This document shows, piece after piece, positions 10,924-20,371 of a DNA stretch of 64,000 nt. The notes below the pieces were generated by a model, which saw only the letters and a list, made by a program, of their open reading frames with translations, had not been told where the DNA came from and did no database searches. The stretch covers positions 21,853-85,852 of the forward strand of contig JAIRVT010000060.1 in assembly GCA_031253755.1 (NCBI GenBank), written 5' to 3'. Made by a program: the position numbers and the translations under genes. The first letter of the stretch is position 1. Each line of letters opens with the position of its first letter. Source of the DNA: Enterobacteriaceae bacterium (lineage in GTDB: Bacteria; Pseudomonadota; Gammaproteobacteria; Enterobacterales; Enterobacteriaceae).

Positions 10924-11583
10924 CTACTCATCAATTGCAGATAATGGAATAACCCGTCTTAAATGACGACTATATTTTAATGTATCAATGAAACCATCCA
11001 CTAAGTACTCGGATTGCTCCTGCAAATCAAAATGTTCCGGCGCAAATAACCAATTTTCCAATAGACCGGTAAAGAGAGCCCTTAACATAATAGCCGAACG
11101 TTTGGGATCAACATCATAAGGCAATTGGCCTGATTGAATACAAGCAATCAACATATCTTCTATTTTTTGATAATCAGAAATATATATTGTCCTGATCTGT
11201 TCTGCTAACGAAGTCATTTCTCCAACAAACTCACATTTATGAAAAAAAATTTCCATTAATAAGCCTTGCTGGGGATTTTTAATTACCATCTTTAATAGGT
11301 AGATTAAAATAGATCTCAATACAAGGAGTGGATTATTGGGATATTTTACCTGATACTCTTTCTCTAATATGTCGATCTTATCAATCGGCATTCTGTACGC
11401 AGCAAAAAGTAGATCTGTTTTGTTTTTAAAATGCCAGTAGATTGCGCCGCGCGTTACCCCTGCCGCTATCGCAATATCAGATAATGATGTGGCAGACACC
11501 CCGCGTTCAGAAAAAACTTTTATCGCGGCGTCTATCAGTTGCTGGCGGGTTTCATTAGCTTGCTCTTTAGTTTTTCGTGCCAT
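10924..11583 (-). CDS. acrR: TetR-family repressor AcrR
   Basis: Local repressor of the acrAB efflux genes and of itself; it releases DNA on binding hydrophobic drugs. From the ATG at 11583 the product is 219 residues and begins MARKTKEQANETRQQ, aligning with E. coli AcrR (MARKTKQEALETRQH). The TetR helix-turn-helix lies near residues 30-55 (AAGVTRGAIYWHFKNK). The frame stays open to an ATG at 11631, but that codon lies inside the operator palindrome, so the shorter start is preferred despite a weak Shine-Dalgarno. Divergent from acrA and followed after 8 bp by mscK. Confidence 0.93.
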   Translation of the reverse strand: MARKTKEQANETRQQLIDAAIKVFSERGVSATSLSDIAIAAGVTRGAIYWHFKNKTDLLFAAYRMPIDKIDILEKEYQVKYPNNPLLVLRSILIYLLKMVIKNPQQGLLMEIFFHKCEFVGEMTSLAEQIRTIYISDYQKIEDMLIACIQSGQLPYDVDPKRSAIMLRALFTGLLENWLFAPEHFDLQEQSEYLVDGFIDTLKYSRHLRRVIPLSAIDE

Positions 11584-11622
11584 TTCTATGCCATAAACTT
11601 TGTTTTTTATCAAAGGCTGATT

Positions 11623-11646
11623 TACATACATTCATGTATGTTTGTA
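11623..11646. promoter_or_regulatory. AcrR operator between acrR and acrA
   Basis: The 18-bp inverted repeat ACATACAT-TC-ATGTATGT (11624-11641) is perfect in its arms. The surrounding 24 bp agrees at about 20 positions with the E. coli AcrR operator as I recall it (TACATACATTTGTGAATG followed by TATGTA). It sits in the divergent acrR/acrA space, 40 bp upstream of the acrR start and 108 bp from acrA. Confidence 0.85.
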
Positions 11647-11754
11647 CTATAGCACCGCTCATCAATGAAATAATAGTTTTTACTTGTTAGCACTTATTTA
11701 TATTTAGCTCTACATAAAGTCCGAGAATGTACATTGACTAATTGAGGTTTACTT

Positions 11755-12951
11755 ATGCGAAAAAACAGAGGGGTTGTGCCTCTGGCCACATTACTGATGC
11801 TTTCAGGTGGCTTCATTCTCTCAGGTTGTAATGATAACCAAAATCTTCAGCAAGGAGCTGCTGGACAGACTCCTGAAGTCGGTATTGTGACGCTGAAAGC
11901 TGAACCTCTGACAGTGATTACAGAATTACCCGGACGAACATCGGCTTATCGCGTTGCTGAAGTCCGGCCACAAGTCAGCGGTATCATCCTAAAGAGGAAC
12001 TACAAAGAAGGGAGCGATATTAGCGCGGGAGAATCCTTATACCAAATTGATCCTGCAACCTACCAAGCGGAATACAGCAAAGCCAAAGCGAACCAGTCCA
12101 GAGCAGAAGCAAATGAGAACGTCGCTCATTTAACGGTTGAACGTTATAAGCCATTGCTGGGAACACAATATGTCAGTAAGCAAGAGTTTGATAAAGCCAA
12201 TTCTGATTATGCTCAGGCTAAGGCCGATGTCCAGTCAGCTAAAGCTGCGTTGGAAAGTGCCCGCATCAATCTGGCTTATACCAAAGTGACATCGCCTATC
12301 TCCGGGCGAGCAGGTATATCCACGGTCACCGAAGGTGCTCTGGTTTCAGCCGCTCAAGCACAAGAGCTGACAACCGTTCAGCAATTGGATCCGATTTATG
12401 TCGATATCACTCAATCCAGTGATGATTATCTACGGCTGAAAAATGAAATCTCAAATGGCACGGTTCAGCGAGAAAAAGGCCGCACCAAAATTCGCTTAAC
12501 CACCGATGCAGGGCAAGAATACCGCCAAACGGGTTACCTTGAGTTTTCAGACATTACCGTTGATGCAACAACAGGTTCCATCACCATGCGTGCGGTTTTC
12601 CCGAACCCGAATGAAGAGCTGCTTCCCGGTATGTTTGTGCGTACCAAACTGGAAGAAGGTGTACGCCAAAACGCGATTTTAGTTCCTCAGCAAGGTGTTA
12701 GCAGAACGCCGACGGGTCAGGCAACGACACTGATTGTTGGTAAAGATAACAAGGTTGAAGTGCGCAGTATCAGGGCTACTCAGGCAATTGGCAACAAATG
12801 GCTGGTCACTGAAGGGCTGAAAGCAGGTGACAGAGTCATCGTCACCGGGTTACAGAAAATCGCCCCTGGGATCGCCGTTAAACCAACAGAAACTGATTTA
12901 GATGCCAAACCTGCAACGAATAAAACTGAGCCTACCCAAAAGTCTCAATAA
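11755..12951 (+). CDS. acrA: efflux periplasmic adaptor AcrA (lipoprotein)
   Basis: Membrane-fusion subunit of the AcrAB-TolC multidrug pump, anchored to the inner membrane by lipid and bridging AcrB and TolC. 398 residues (397 in E. coli). A signal peptide ends in lipobox LSGC with Cys25. Then come the membrane-proximal and lipoyl halves (GRTSAYRVAEVRPQVSG), an alpha-helical hairpin around residues 100-170 (KAKANQSRAEANENVAH), a second lipoyl half (TKVTSPISGRAGIS) and the beta-barrel region. GAGG lies 8 nt before the ATG. acrB follows after 14 bp, so the genes form an operon controlled by AcrR. Confidence 0.96.
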   Translation: MRKNRGVVPLATLLMLSGGFILSGCNDNQNLQQGAAGQTPEVGIVTLKAEPLTVITELPGRTSAYRVAEVRPQVSGIILKRNYKEGSDISAGESLYQIDPATYQAEYSKAKANQSRAEANENVAHLTVERYKPLLGTQYVSKQEFDKANSDYAQAKADVQSAKAALESARINLAYTKVTSPISGRAGISTVTEGALVSAAQAQELTTVQQLDPIYVDITQSSDDYLRLKNEISNGTVQREKGRTKIRLTTDAGQEYRQTGYLEFSDITVDATTGSITMRAVFPNPNEELLPGMFVRTKLEEGVRQNAILVPQQGVSRTPTGQATTLIVGKDNKVEVRSIRATQAIGNKWLVTEGLKAGDRVIVTGLQKIAPGIAVKPTETDLDAKPATNKTEPTQKSQ

Positions 12952-12965
12952 GGAGTTGGTGATTC

Positions 12966-15900
12966 ATGCCTAAGTTTTTTATAGAGCGGCCTATTTTTGC
13001 ATGGGTGATCGCTATCATCACCATGCTTTCCGGTCTCTTGGCAATAATGAAATTACCGGTGGAACAATATCCTGCCATTGCTCCACCATCGATTGCTATT
13101 TCTGCTACCTACCCAGGCGCTGATGCTAAAACATTACAGGATTCTGTGACTCAGGTTATTGAACAGAATATGAACGGCATCGATAAACTGGTGTATATGT
13201 CCTCCAGTAGTGATTCTTCGGGCAGAGTGAGTATCGCTTTGACCTTTGAAGCGGGCGCAGACCCGGATATCGCGCAAGTGCAGGTACAGAATAAACTTCA
13301 ATTGGCACTGCCGTTGTTGCCTCAGGAAGTTCAGCAACAAGGCATTAGTGTTGAAAAAACGACCAGCGCATTTCTGATGGCTATCGGTTTCATCTCTGAG
13401 GATGGCTCTATGAGCCAGAATGATATTGCCGACTATATTGGTTCCAATATCAAAGATCCCCTCAGCCGCGTTGCTGGCGTAGGTGAAACCCAATTGTTCG
13501 GAACCCAGTATGCGATGCGTATCTGGCTCAATCCGGACAAGCTGGTCAACTATAAAATGACAGCAATGGATGTTATCAATGCCATCAAAGCACAAAACAA
13601 TCAGGTGGCTGGCGGGCAGCTGGGCGGTGCGCCTTCGGTTCCCGGACAACGGCTAAATTCGTCTATTATTGCCCAAACGCGTCTTAACTCTGCTGAAGAA
13701 TTCAGCAAAATTCTGCTGCGGGTTAATACCGATGGTTCAAAAATAAACCTGAAAGATGTCGCTGTTGTTGAGCTTGGCGCTCAGAACTATGGTTTTCTCG
13801 CCCGGTATAATGGCAAACCCGCATCAGGAATAGGCATCAAACTGGCAACAGGTGCTAATGCCATCGATACGTCGAAAGCCGTTAAAGCCGCAGTGGCTGA
13901 AATAGAGCCTTTCTTTCCACATGGTCTGACGGTTGTCTATCCTTATGACACCACACCTTTCGTTAAAATTTCTATTTTCGAAGTGGTGAAAACGCTGGCA
14001 GAAGCTATCCTGCTGGTATTCGTCGTTATGTATCTGTTCCTGCAAAACTTCCGAGCGACATTGATCCCCACTATTGCGGTACCCATCGTATTATTAGGGA
14101 CATTTGCTGTTCTGGCTGCGTTTGGCTACTCCATCAATACGCTGACGATGTTCGCGATGGTACTTGCCATCGGCCTGCTCGTAGACGATGCCATTGTGGT
14201 GGTAGAAAACGTTGAGCGAATCATGCAGGAAGAGGGGCTTTCACCGAAAGAAGCCACCAAAAAATCAATGGGGCAAATCCAAAGTGCACTGGTAGGGATC
14301 GCACTGGTACTTTCCGCTGTATTTGTTCCAATGGCATTTTTTGGTGGGGCGACCGGTGCCATTTACCGCCAGTTTTCAGTGACCATCGTTTCTGCGATGA
14401 TCCTGTCTGTATTTGTGGCACTGATTCTGACTCCGGCTCTCTGCGCAACGATGCTTAAACCGGTTGTGAAAGGGAGCCATGCTGGCCAAACAGGTTTTTT
14501 TGGCTGGTTTAATCAACTGTTCGACAAAAGTACGCATCACTATACCAACAGTGTCGCGCGTATATTGCGTGGTACAGGACGTTACTTAGTCATCTATGCG
14601 ATATTGATTGCGGGCATGGCCGTGATGTTCACCCGTCTGCCGGCGTCATTCCTGCCTGACGAAGATCAGGGGGTATTGTTAACCATTGTGCAGTTGCCAT
14701 CCGGTTCAACTCAGGAACAGACGCAAAAAGTATTGGATGAAATCAATGATTACTTCCATACCCATGAGCAGGATGTTGTGAAATCTGTATTTACCGTTAA
14801 CGGCTTTGGTTTCTCCGGCATAGGTCAAAATACCGGTATCGTCTTTATTAGCATGAAGGATTGGAGTGAACGTAAAGCAGCCAAAGACAAAGTTGGTGCC
14901 ATTGCTGCCCGTGCTAATGCCGCTTTCTCTCAGATCAAAGAAGGAATGGTATTTGTGGTAAACATTCCTCCGATTGTAGAGTTAAGTTCTGCTACCGGCT
15001 TTGACTTCCAACTGATTGATAAAGCCAATCTGGGCCATGAAGCGCTGACGAAAGCCCGCAACGAATTACTTGCTATGGCAGCTCAGCACCCTGATGTACT
15101 TCAGGGCGTCCGTCCTCAAGGACAGGAAGATACACAGCAATATCATTTCTATATCGATCAGGAAAAAGCAGAGGCTCTGGGTGTTGCCATCGCAGACATT
15201 AACACAACGTTAAGCACGATGTTTGGTGGTACTTATGTTAATGATTTTATTGACCGTGGACGGGTTAAAAGCGTTTATATTCAGGCCGATGCACCTTTCC
15301 GAATGTTGCCCAAAGATATCAGCAAGTTATATATCCGTAACCACTACGATAAAATGGTACCCTTCTCGGCATTCATAGATACGTCTAAAAATCCTTGGAT
15401 CTATGGTTCTCCACGTCTTGAACGGTACAACGGATTGCCGTCAATGGAAATTGTCGGGGAAGCAGTACCCGGTAAAAGCACCGGTGAAGCAATGGCGTTG
15501 ATGGAAAAACTCGCAGCAAAACTCCCTCAGGGTATCAGTTACGATTGGACGGGGATGTCTTATCAGGAGCGCCTGTCAGGTAATCAGGCTCCGGCGCTCT
15601 ACGCTCTGTCGATGATTGTCGTGTTCCTTTGTCTGGCAGCGCTGTATGAAAGCTGGTCTATTCCATTCTCCGTCATATTGGTCGTGCCATTGGGGATTAT
15701 TGGTGCATTAGCGGCAACGTCAATCCGTGGTCTGGATAATGACGTCTACTTTAAAGTTGGTTTACTGACAACAATCGGTTTGTCAGCGAAAAACGCCATC
15801 CTTATCGTAGAATTCGCCAAGGAACTGATAGAGAGAGAAGGAAAAGGATTAATAGAGGCGACTCTGAACGCAGTCAGAATGCGTTTACGTCCAATCCTGA

Positions 15901-16115
15901 TGACATCTCTGGCCTTTATGTTGGGTGTTATGCCTTTGGTCTTGAGTAATGGCGCAGGCTCTGGTGCCCAAAATGCCGTAGGAACTGGCGTACTGGGTGG
16001 TATGATCGCGGCAACTTCTCTGGCAATTTATTTTGTTCCAGTATTCTTCGTTGTGATTAGGCGTCGTTTCAATAAAAAAGGTGATGATATAGAACACAAC
16101 TCATCGCCTCATTAA
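12966..16115 (+). CDS. acrB: RND multidrug efflux transporter AcrB
   Basis: Proton-driven inner-membrane pump that exports drugs, bile salts and detergents through TolC. 1049 residues, the same length as E. coli AcrB. It starts [16 protein letters not shown], has twelve membrane helices in two clusters and two large periplasmic loops. The proton-relay aspartates D407 and D408 are present in [18 protein letters not shown], and the partner lysine is in [16 protein letters not shown] of TM10. The C-terminus ends in a short polar tail. It is the last gene of the unit and is followed after 18 bp by a terminator. Confidence 0.97.
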   Translation: MPKFFIERPIFAWVIAIITMLSGLLAIMKLPVEQYPAIAPPSIAISATYPGADAKTLQDSVTQVIEQNMNGIDKLVYMSSSSDSSGRVSIALTFEAGADPDIAQVQVQNKLQLALPLLPQEVQQQGISVEKTTSAFLMAIGFISEDGSMSQNDIADYIGSNIKDPLSRVAGVGETQLFGTQYAMRIWLNPDKLVNYKMTAMDVINAIKAQNNQVAGGQLGGAPSVPGQRLNSSIIAQTRLNSAEEFSKILLRVNTDGSKINLKDVAVVELGAQNYGFLARYNGKPASGIGIKLATGANAIDTSKAVKAAVAEIEPFFPHGLTVVYPYDTTPFVKISIFEVVKTLAEAILLVFVVMYLFLQNFRATLIPTIAVPIVLLGTFAVLAAFGYSINTLTMFAMVLAIGLLVDDAIVVVENVERIMQEEGLSPKEATKKSMGQIQSALVGIALVLSAVFVPMAFFGGATGAIYRQFSVTIVSAMILSVFVALILTPALCATMLKPVVKGSHAGQTGFFGWFNQLFDKSTHHYTNSVARILRGTGRYLVIYAILIAGMAVMFTRLPASFLPDEDQGVLLTIVQLPSGSTQEQTQKVLDEINDYFHTHEQDVVKSVFTVNGFGFSGIGQNTGIVFISMKDWSERKAAKDKVGAIAARANAAFSQIKEGMVFVVNIPPIVELSSATGFDFQLIDKANLGHEALTKARNELLAMAAQHPDVLQGVRPQGQEDTQQYHFYIDQEKAEALGVAIADINTTLSTMFGGTYVNDFIDRGRVKSVYIQADAPFRMLPKDISKLYIRNHYDKMVPFSAFIDTSKNPWIYGSPRLERYNGLPSMEIVGEAVPGKSTGEAMALMEKLAAKLPQGISYDWTGMSYQERLSGNQAPALYALSMIVVFLCLAALYESWSIPFSVILVVPLGIIGALAATSIRGLDNDVYFKVGLLTTIGLSAKNAILIVEFAKELIEREGKGLIEATLNAVRMRLRPILMTSLAFMLGVMPLVLSNGAGSGAQNAVGTGVLGGMIAATSLAIYFVPVFFVVIRRRFNKKGDDIEHNSSPH

Positions 16116-16133
16116 ATCCAGTAATTAACTTAA

Positions 16134-16157
16134 AAGGTCACGAACGTGGCCTTTTTT
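16134..16157 (+). terminator. rho-independent terminator after acrB
   Basis: Stem AAGGTCAC (16134-16141) with GTGGCCTT (16146-16153), one G-T pair, a 4-nt loop and a run of six T (16152-16157), located 18 bp after the acrB stop. Confidence 0.88.
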
Positions 16158-16888
16158 ATTGTATAAATAGCACTAATAGCAAATCATTTCTCTTTTGCAT
16201 TTCATCACCAAAATCCATCTTAACTGGCTCTAAAAAATACTTTTAAAAAAATAGGTTACATTTTAAATGTGGTAATTTTCTTTTTTTATAATAAATAGAA
16301 GATAAATTGGTAACCTCACATCTTTTTCTTCCGATTACCCATTTAATGGTAAAAAGTGTTCCCTCTTGATGATGACATATGTAATAATAGCCCCGTATTA
16401 ATTTTAACAACTGCAATACAATTATCCATACCCACTCGATTTCAAGTTCAATATGATGATAACTGTGCAAGCTTTCAAAAGCATAGTTTCCCCATACCTT
16501 TCCCACACATAGATAACGGTGTGAGTGAACTTGGTCAACGATGTGATCAGAAAAAAATACGATCAGCAAAAAAGTAGCAATTTGAAAGATGAAAGGTATA
16601 TAATGATTTTTGTGCCTATTGCGATAACATCTACTATTAGTATAATTCAACATATTTAATGGGATATGTGTTTATATCTATATTTTTGGTTGAGTGCTAG
16701 CTTTTTGCCAGAATTAGGTGTAAATTTCTTACCTTAAAAATGCCTATGGCAAGCACAAGGATAGTGTTTTTATTATTAATAAATAATAGTCATGTTTTGA
16801 CAGGCTTATTTCTAAAATAACGACTATAATAAATGTTATGTGTGAGCCTTAGTTCAAATAAGCTGTACTTTGTTTACGAGAGGTGATT
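16158..16888. other. AT-rich gene-free interval with a degenerate repeat arm
   Basis: No convincing gene is visible between the acrB terminator and tomB. At 16429-16449 the sequence ATACCC-N5-ATTTCAAGTT matches the inverted end of the palindromic repeats found elsewhere in this window (18.1, 26.9, 32.5 and 56.7 kb), but the opposite arm is unclear, so it looks like a decayed copy. An open frame of 136 codons on the minus strand (16243-16653) overlaps this arm; its composition does not resemble the neighbouring genes. The promoter of tomB-hha is expected in the last 150 bp. Confidence 0.55.
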
Positions 16889-17257
16889 ATGGATGAATAT
16901 TCACCAAGAAGACATGATATTGCTGAATTAAAATACTTATGTGAGAGCTTAATTCACGAAGCATTATCAGTGTTAAATCGCACTGATAATCATTGGATTA
17001 ACGATCTGACTTCTGAAAAAAACTTAAGATTAAACGAATTGATCGAACACATTACAGTGTTTGTTTGGGTTTTTAAAATTAAATATACTGATAACTACAG
17101 CTTCAGTGTGTTAATTGATAAATATCTGGATGAAACATATAATTTGTTTGGAAGTGATAAGATTAGCTTCGCTAAACTAGCGAAATGGCAAAAAACAAAT
17201 GAACACTTAACCAACGTTTTGTCACATGATTTGAACGTTTCTTTAAGTAAAATCTGA
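16889..17257 (+). CDS. tomB: Hha toxicity modulator TomB
   Basis: TomB (YbaJ) counteracts the toxicity of Hha, and the pair affects biofilm formation and conjugation in E. coli. The 122-residue product begins MDEYSPRRHDIAELKYLCE and contains LRLNELIEHI and IDKYLDETYNLF, all matching the family. The ATG at 16889 is preceded by GAGAGG (16878-16883); an in-frame GTG two codons upstream falls inside this Shine-Dalgarno and is rejected. hha follows after 46 bp. In E. coli the same two genes also lie next to acrB. Confidence 0.93.
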   Translation: MDEYSPRRHDIAELKYLCESLIHEALSVLNRTDNHWINDLTSEKNLRLNELIEHITVFVWVFKIKYTDNYSFSVLIDKYLDETYNLFGSDKISFAKLAKWQKTNEHLTNVLSHDLNVSLSKI

Positions 17258-17303
17258 TAAATTTACTCCTAATTATTTTTATAGCAAATAAGATAAGGCA
17301 ACT

Positions 17304-17507
17304 ATGACTAAAATTGACTACCTGATGCGTTTGAGAAAATGCACCTCTATTGATACATTGGAACGTGTAATTGAAAAAAATAAATATGAACTCCCAGCCG
17401 ATGAACTAGAATTGTTCTATTCAGCGGCAGATCACCGTTTAGCTGAACTGACCATGAATAAACTCTATGATAAAATCCCATCTTCTGTTTGGAAATTTGT
17501 CCGTTAA
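17304..17507 (+). CDS. hha: haemolysin expression modulator Hha
   Basis: Small all-helical protein that binds H-NS and extends silencing of AT-rich and acquired genes. 67 residues (72 in E. coli). The motifs [20 protein letters not shown] and [20 protein letters not shown] and the C-terminal [11 protein letters not shown] are highly conserved. It is the second gene of tomB-hha. It ends about 100 bp before the 3' end of the convergent ffs gene. Confidence 0.96.
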   Translation: MTKIDYLMRLRKCTSIDTLERVIEKNKYELPADELELFYSAADHRLAELTMNKLYDKIPSSVWKFVR

Positions 17508-17607
17508 GCTACTGTGATTCAGGTAAGAAGTAGTGAAAGCCGGTAGCTATTATCGGCTCCCCATACAAACCTGATTATGGGTAAGTAACAAGTAAGGGAT
17601 TCAAAAC

Positions 17608-17721
17608 GGGTGAGGGCTCTACCAGCGACATCCCGGCACACACATCCCCTGCTATGGCTGCTTCTTTCCAGACCTGACCAAGTTAACAAGTTAGCGTTGC
17701 GGGAGAACCAATAGAGCCCCC
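17608..17721 (-). ncRNA. ffs: 4.5S RNA of the signal recognition particle
   Basis: Bacterial SRP RNA; it binds Ffh and targets nascent inner-membrane proteins to the translocon. Read on the minus strand the RNA starts GGGGGCUCUAUUGGUUCUCC and ends with GAGCCCUCACCC, which pairs with the 5' end. The conserved apical part is seen: GGUCAGGUCUGGAAAGAAGC, containing the GGAA-type tetraloop region and the asymmetric internal loop that binds the Ffh M domain. The length is 114 nt as in E. coli. Exact ends are set by alignment to the E. coli RNA from memory. Confidence 0.94.
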
Positions 17722-18520
17722 ATTGACATTAGCTTCAGACATCAAAGCGGCGCTCATTATCTTTCATACCGTTCCAAATAGCAAGTCACTCTAATTCAAG
17801 TGTCTACTTATCGTTCATAACGATAAAAAAACACTCAGGATCTATATAACTGTCATCTTTCAAGATGTATTTCACAGAAAGAGTTATTCATAAACCCATG
17901 TATTTATAACCACTGTATTTATAAATACAGTATTTATATGAAGATCACTTCATAAAATTTATAATTATTCTCTTTATTAGTTAAAATAATCTGACTAGAT
18001 AGATCAAAGCGATTTTTATTTCAATATATTGAATACTGTTTTGAAACATTCAGCTAAAAACTGTACTTGCAGCACATTCACTCACATTAAAAATACTATT
18101 CATTTATACCAATCGCCTTTCAAGGTGCGTCTTATATCTTCCCGCGCAACGGAGAGATATAAGACGCATCTTGTTTTGTAAACTGCAACTTGAAGTTGGA
18201 TTGGTATAAATGAACAATCAACAAAAATGACTGATACAATTACAAATGCCATAACCAATAAATAAATTATATTGTTATAAAATATCCATCTGAATTTACA
18301 CCACAAAGCTGATGAAAACCATCACAGAATACTCACTCCAATCATCATCACCTGTTTCACAATCAAAAAACAAAAATAATCTTAAAAATCAATAAAGAAT
18401 AATAAATCCAGACATCCTTCTCATTATTTAATAATAATTGATAAAATTAATAATCCTTACACCGCTTGATAATAAAAATAGAAAGACAAACGAATGGAAA
18501 ATAGGCATGTGAAATCTTCA
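17722..18520. other. gene-free interval between ffs and amtB
   Basis: About 800 bp, strongly AT-rich, without a credible gene. It should hold the ffs promoter near 17722-17780, although I could not assign clear boxes. The 116-bp nested palindromic repeat at 18099-18214 is its only clear structure. In E. coli this position, between amtB and ffs, carries tesB and ybaY; neither is present nor recognisable as a remnant. Confidence 0.7.
18099..18214. repeat. 116-bp nested palindromic MITE-like element
   Basis: Two inverted repeats are nested. The outer ends are 16 bp and perfect: TTCATTTATACCAATC (18099-18114) with GATTGGTATAAATGAA (18199-18214). Inside lies a second pair, GGTGCGTCTTATATCT (18124-18139) with AGATATAAGACGCATC (18155-18170), differing at one position. 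Between the layers, CTTTCAAG and GCAACTTGAAG resemble the arms of the repeats at 26.9, 32.5 and 56.7 kb. It encodes no transposase. The form fits a non-autonomous miniature element or an RNA-forming palindromic repeat. Confidence 0.85.
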
Positions 18521-19810
18521 CTAATTGTAAGCGCTTTCGCCATGAGAAGTAATGTCCAGACCTTCCCTTTCTGATTCAACGCTGATACGTAGGCCAATCG
18601 CAATATCGGCAATCTTAAATGAAAAATAGGCCGCAATAGCTGACCAGACAATACACACTAATATACTGATAAGCTGAATACCAAATTGCTTTAAGAATGT
18701 CATACCTTCTGTAAAACCTGTGCCTCCTAATGCAGATGCAGTAAAAATGCTTGTTAATAAGCAACCAACAATACCGCATACGCCATGGATACCAAAAACA
18801 TCGCAAACATCATCAATACCCAACCAGCGTTTTAATATTACAACTCCCCACAAACCCGTGACCCCGGCAATGATTCCCATCATCAATGCGCCACCAATAC
18901 CGACAGTAGCAGCGGCAGGAGTAATGACAACCAGCCCCGCAATACAACCAGAACATGCTCCTAAAAGTGACGGTTTATCGCGAAACACCCATTCAGCAAA
19001 AACCCATGACAACACTGCACCCGCTGTTGCTACCACTGTGTTCGCAAATGCCAACGCAGCAATCGCATTGACCGCTCCCGCAGACCCCGCATTGAACCCA
19101 AACCAACCAATATACAGAATTGCTGTGCCGATAAAAGTCATAGGTAAGCTATGCGGTTTGAAAGCTTCTTTGCCGAATCCTGAACGCCTGCCAAGTAAGT
19201 AAGCACCAACTAAACCAGCAACCGCAGCATTAATATGTACAACCGTCCCTCCGGCAAAATCCAGTGCTCCATCCTGAGCCAACCAGCCGCCTCCCCAAAC
19301 CATGTGAGCCATAGGAATATAAGCAGCGGTGAACCACAACACGATAAAAAGCAATAAGGCAGAAAAACGCACCCTTTCACATAAGGCACCAACAATCAGC
19401 GCTACAGCGATGCAACCAAATGCCCCCTGAAAAATAATATGAATAAATTGATAAAAGCTGCCACTTAAATCGGTAATCGATATATTTTTCAGCATAACTT
19501 GACTGAATCCCCCCACAAAAGAGTTACCTGCATCAAAAGCCATGCTATAGCCATAAATAACCCAAAGTACACAAACAAGGGAAAAACTCACAATAACCTG
19601 TGACATTAATGACAAAACGTTTTTACGGCGCAACAATCCACCATAAAACAGAGCAATACCGGGTATAGTCATAAAAATGACCAATATTGTGCTTATCAAC
19701 ATGAAGACAGTATCCGCTTTATCAGCGATATTTCCTGCAAAAGCCGGGAAAGGTATACCAGCTATGGTGCAAGTTATGGATAACCATTGTTTTTTCATTT
19801 TTCGCTCCAT
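18521..19810 (-). CDS. amtB: ammonium channel AmtB
   Basis: Trimeric inner-membrane channel for ammonium uptake, blocked by GlnK when nitrogen is sufficient. From the ATG at 19810 the product is 429 residues (428 in E. coli), with a signal peptide ending near FPAFA-GN and about eleven membrane helices. The conserved segments DFAGGTVVHINAA, GFNAGSAGAVNAIAALAF and FGIHGVCGIVGC carry the two pore histidines. The frame extends to a GTG five codons upstream, but GAGGGGAG followed by AAAAA before the ATG at 19810 fits better. It follows glnK by 15 bp and is co-transcribed with it. Confidence 0.96.
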   Translation of the reverse strand: MERKMKKQWLSITCTIAGIPFPAFAGNIADKADTVFMLISTILVIFMTIPGIALFYGGLLRRKNVLSLMSQVIVSFSLVCVLWVIYGYSMAFDAGNSFVGGFSQVMLKNISITDLSGSFYQFIHIIFQGAFGCIAVALIVGALCERVRFSALLLFIVLWFTAAYIPMAHMVWGGGWLAQDGALDFAGGTVVHINAAVAGLVGAYLLGRRSGFGKEAFKPHSLPMTFIGTAILYIGWFGFNAGSAGAVNAIAALAFANTVVATAGAVLSWVFAEWVFRDKPSLLGACSGCIAGLVVITPAAATVGIGGALMMGIIAGVTGLWGVVILKRWLGIDDVCDVFGIHGVCGIVGCLLTSIFTASALGGTGFTEGMTFLKQFGIQLISILVCIVWSAIAAYFSFKIADIAIGLRISVESEREGLDITSHGESAYN

Positions 19811-19825
19811 TTTTTCTCCCCTCAC

Positions 19826-20164
19826 TTATAGTGCTTCATCATTCACTTCGCCTGTTCTGATCCTGACAACATGCAGCAATTCAAGAACAAAAATTTTGCC
19901 GTCTCCCATTTTCCCTGTGAAAGCAGCCTGTTGTATTACGTGAATGATTTCTTCTACTCGCTCATCGTTTGCAGCAATATCAATTTTGATTTTAGGCAGA
20001 AAATTAGCGTTATATTCAGCCCCCCGATAAAGTTCAGAATGACCTTTTTGCCGTCCGAATCCTTTGGATTCGGTAACAGTCATACCTTGTATCCCTATAT
20101 CGAAAAGGATTTCCCTTACTTCCTCTAATTTAAAGGGCTTAATAATGGCAGTGATCAACTTCAT
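19826..20164 (-). CDS. glnK: nitrogen regulatory PII protein GlnK
   Basis: Signal-transduction protein sensing 2-oxoglutarate and ATP/ADP; it binds and closes AmtB. 112 residues as in E. coli. Tyr51, the uridylylation site, is present in the T-loop (GAEYNANFLPK), and the signature GKMGDGKIFV lies near residue 85. A sigma-54 promoter lies 82-97 bp upstream and an NtrC-like palindrome about 190-205 bp upstream, so expression should respond to nitrogen limitation. glnK-amtB is the standard gene pair. Confidence 0.97.
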   Translation of the reverse strand: MKLITAIIKPFKLEEVREILFDIGIQGMTVTESKGFGRQKGHSELYRGAEYNANFLPKIKIDIAANDERVEEIIHVIQQAAFTGKMGDGKIFVLELLHVVRIRTGEVNDEAL

Positions 20165-20245
20165 AATTTCCCCATTTTTACCTGTAGTTCAGAATGGCGT
20201 TTGTAAAAACACCATACAGAGGCTATTTATTACAAAGAGACACCT

Positions 20246-20261
20246 TGCAAAGGGAATGCCA
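20246..20261 (-). promoter_or_regulatory. sigma-54 promoter of glnK-amtB
   Basis: On the minus strand TGGCAT (20261-20256), five bases, then TTGCA (20250-20246): the -24 GG and -12 GC elements have the exact spacing of the sigma-54 consensus TGGCAC-N5-TTGCA with one mismatch. It lies 82 bp upstream of the glnK start codon. Confidence 0.9.
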
Positions 20262-20325
20262 AAAATTAAAAACTATTTTTAATCAAATTATTAGAATTTT
20301 AATTTTTGAAAAGGAAGGAGGAAAG

Positions 20326-20351
20326 AGGGAGCACTTATCCGATTGCTCCCT
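20326..20351 (-). terminator. terminator-like hairpin after mdlB
   Basis: Arms AGGGAGCA (20326-20333) and TGCTCCCT (20344-20351) form a perfect 8-bp stem with a 10-nt loop, 10 bp after the mdlB stop. On the minus strand the stem is followed by a pyrimidine-rich stretch (CTTTCCTCC...) rather than a pure T run. Confidence 0.65.
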
Positions 20352-20354
20352 TTA

Positions 20355-20371
20355 TGCACATTAAATGTGCA
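20355..20371. promoter_or_regulatory. candidate NtrC site overlapping the mdlB stop
   Basis: TGCACAT-TAA-ATGTGCA is a perfect 7-3-7 palindrome with the TGCAC/GTGCA ends of NtrC enhancer sites. It overlaps the last codons of mdlB and lies about 94 bp upstream of the -24 element of the glnK sigma-54 promoter, a normal enhancer distance. No second site was seen between it and the promoter. Confidence 0.65.

Noticed and set aside
13134..13649. 171-codon minus-strand frame inside acrB
   Set aside because: Shadow of acrB, which is full length and intact; no independent support.
16243..16653. 136-codon minus-strand open frame between acrB and tomB
   Set aside because: It overlaps a decayed palindromic repeat arm, has low-complexity AT-driven composition, no clear ribosome-binding site and no recognisable domain. 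A membrane protein of unknown family cannot be fully excluded.
17780..17835. TTATCGTT/AACGATAA hairpin followed by A7
   Set aside because: The A run is on the wrong side for a plus-strand terminator, and no plus-strand gene ends there except hha 300 bp earlier; probably coincidental.
18100..18306. 68-codon minus-strand frame near ffs
   Set aside because: Its 3' half is the nested palindromic repeat; no ribosome-binding site or family resemblance.
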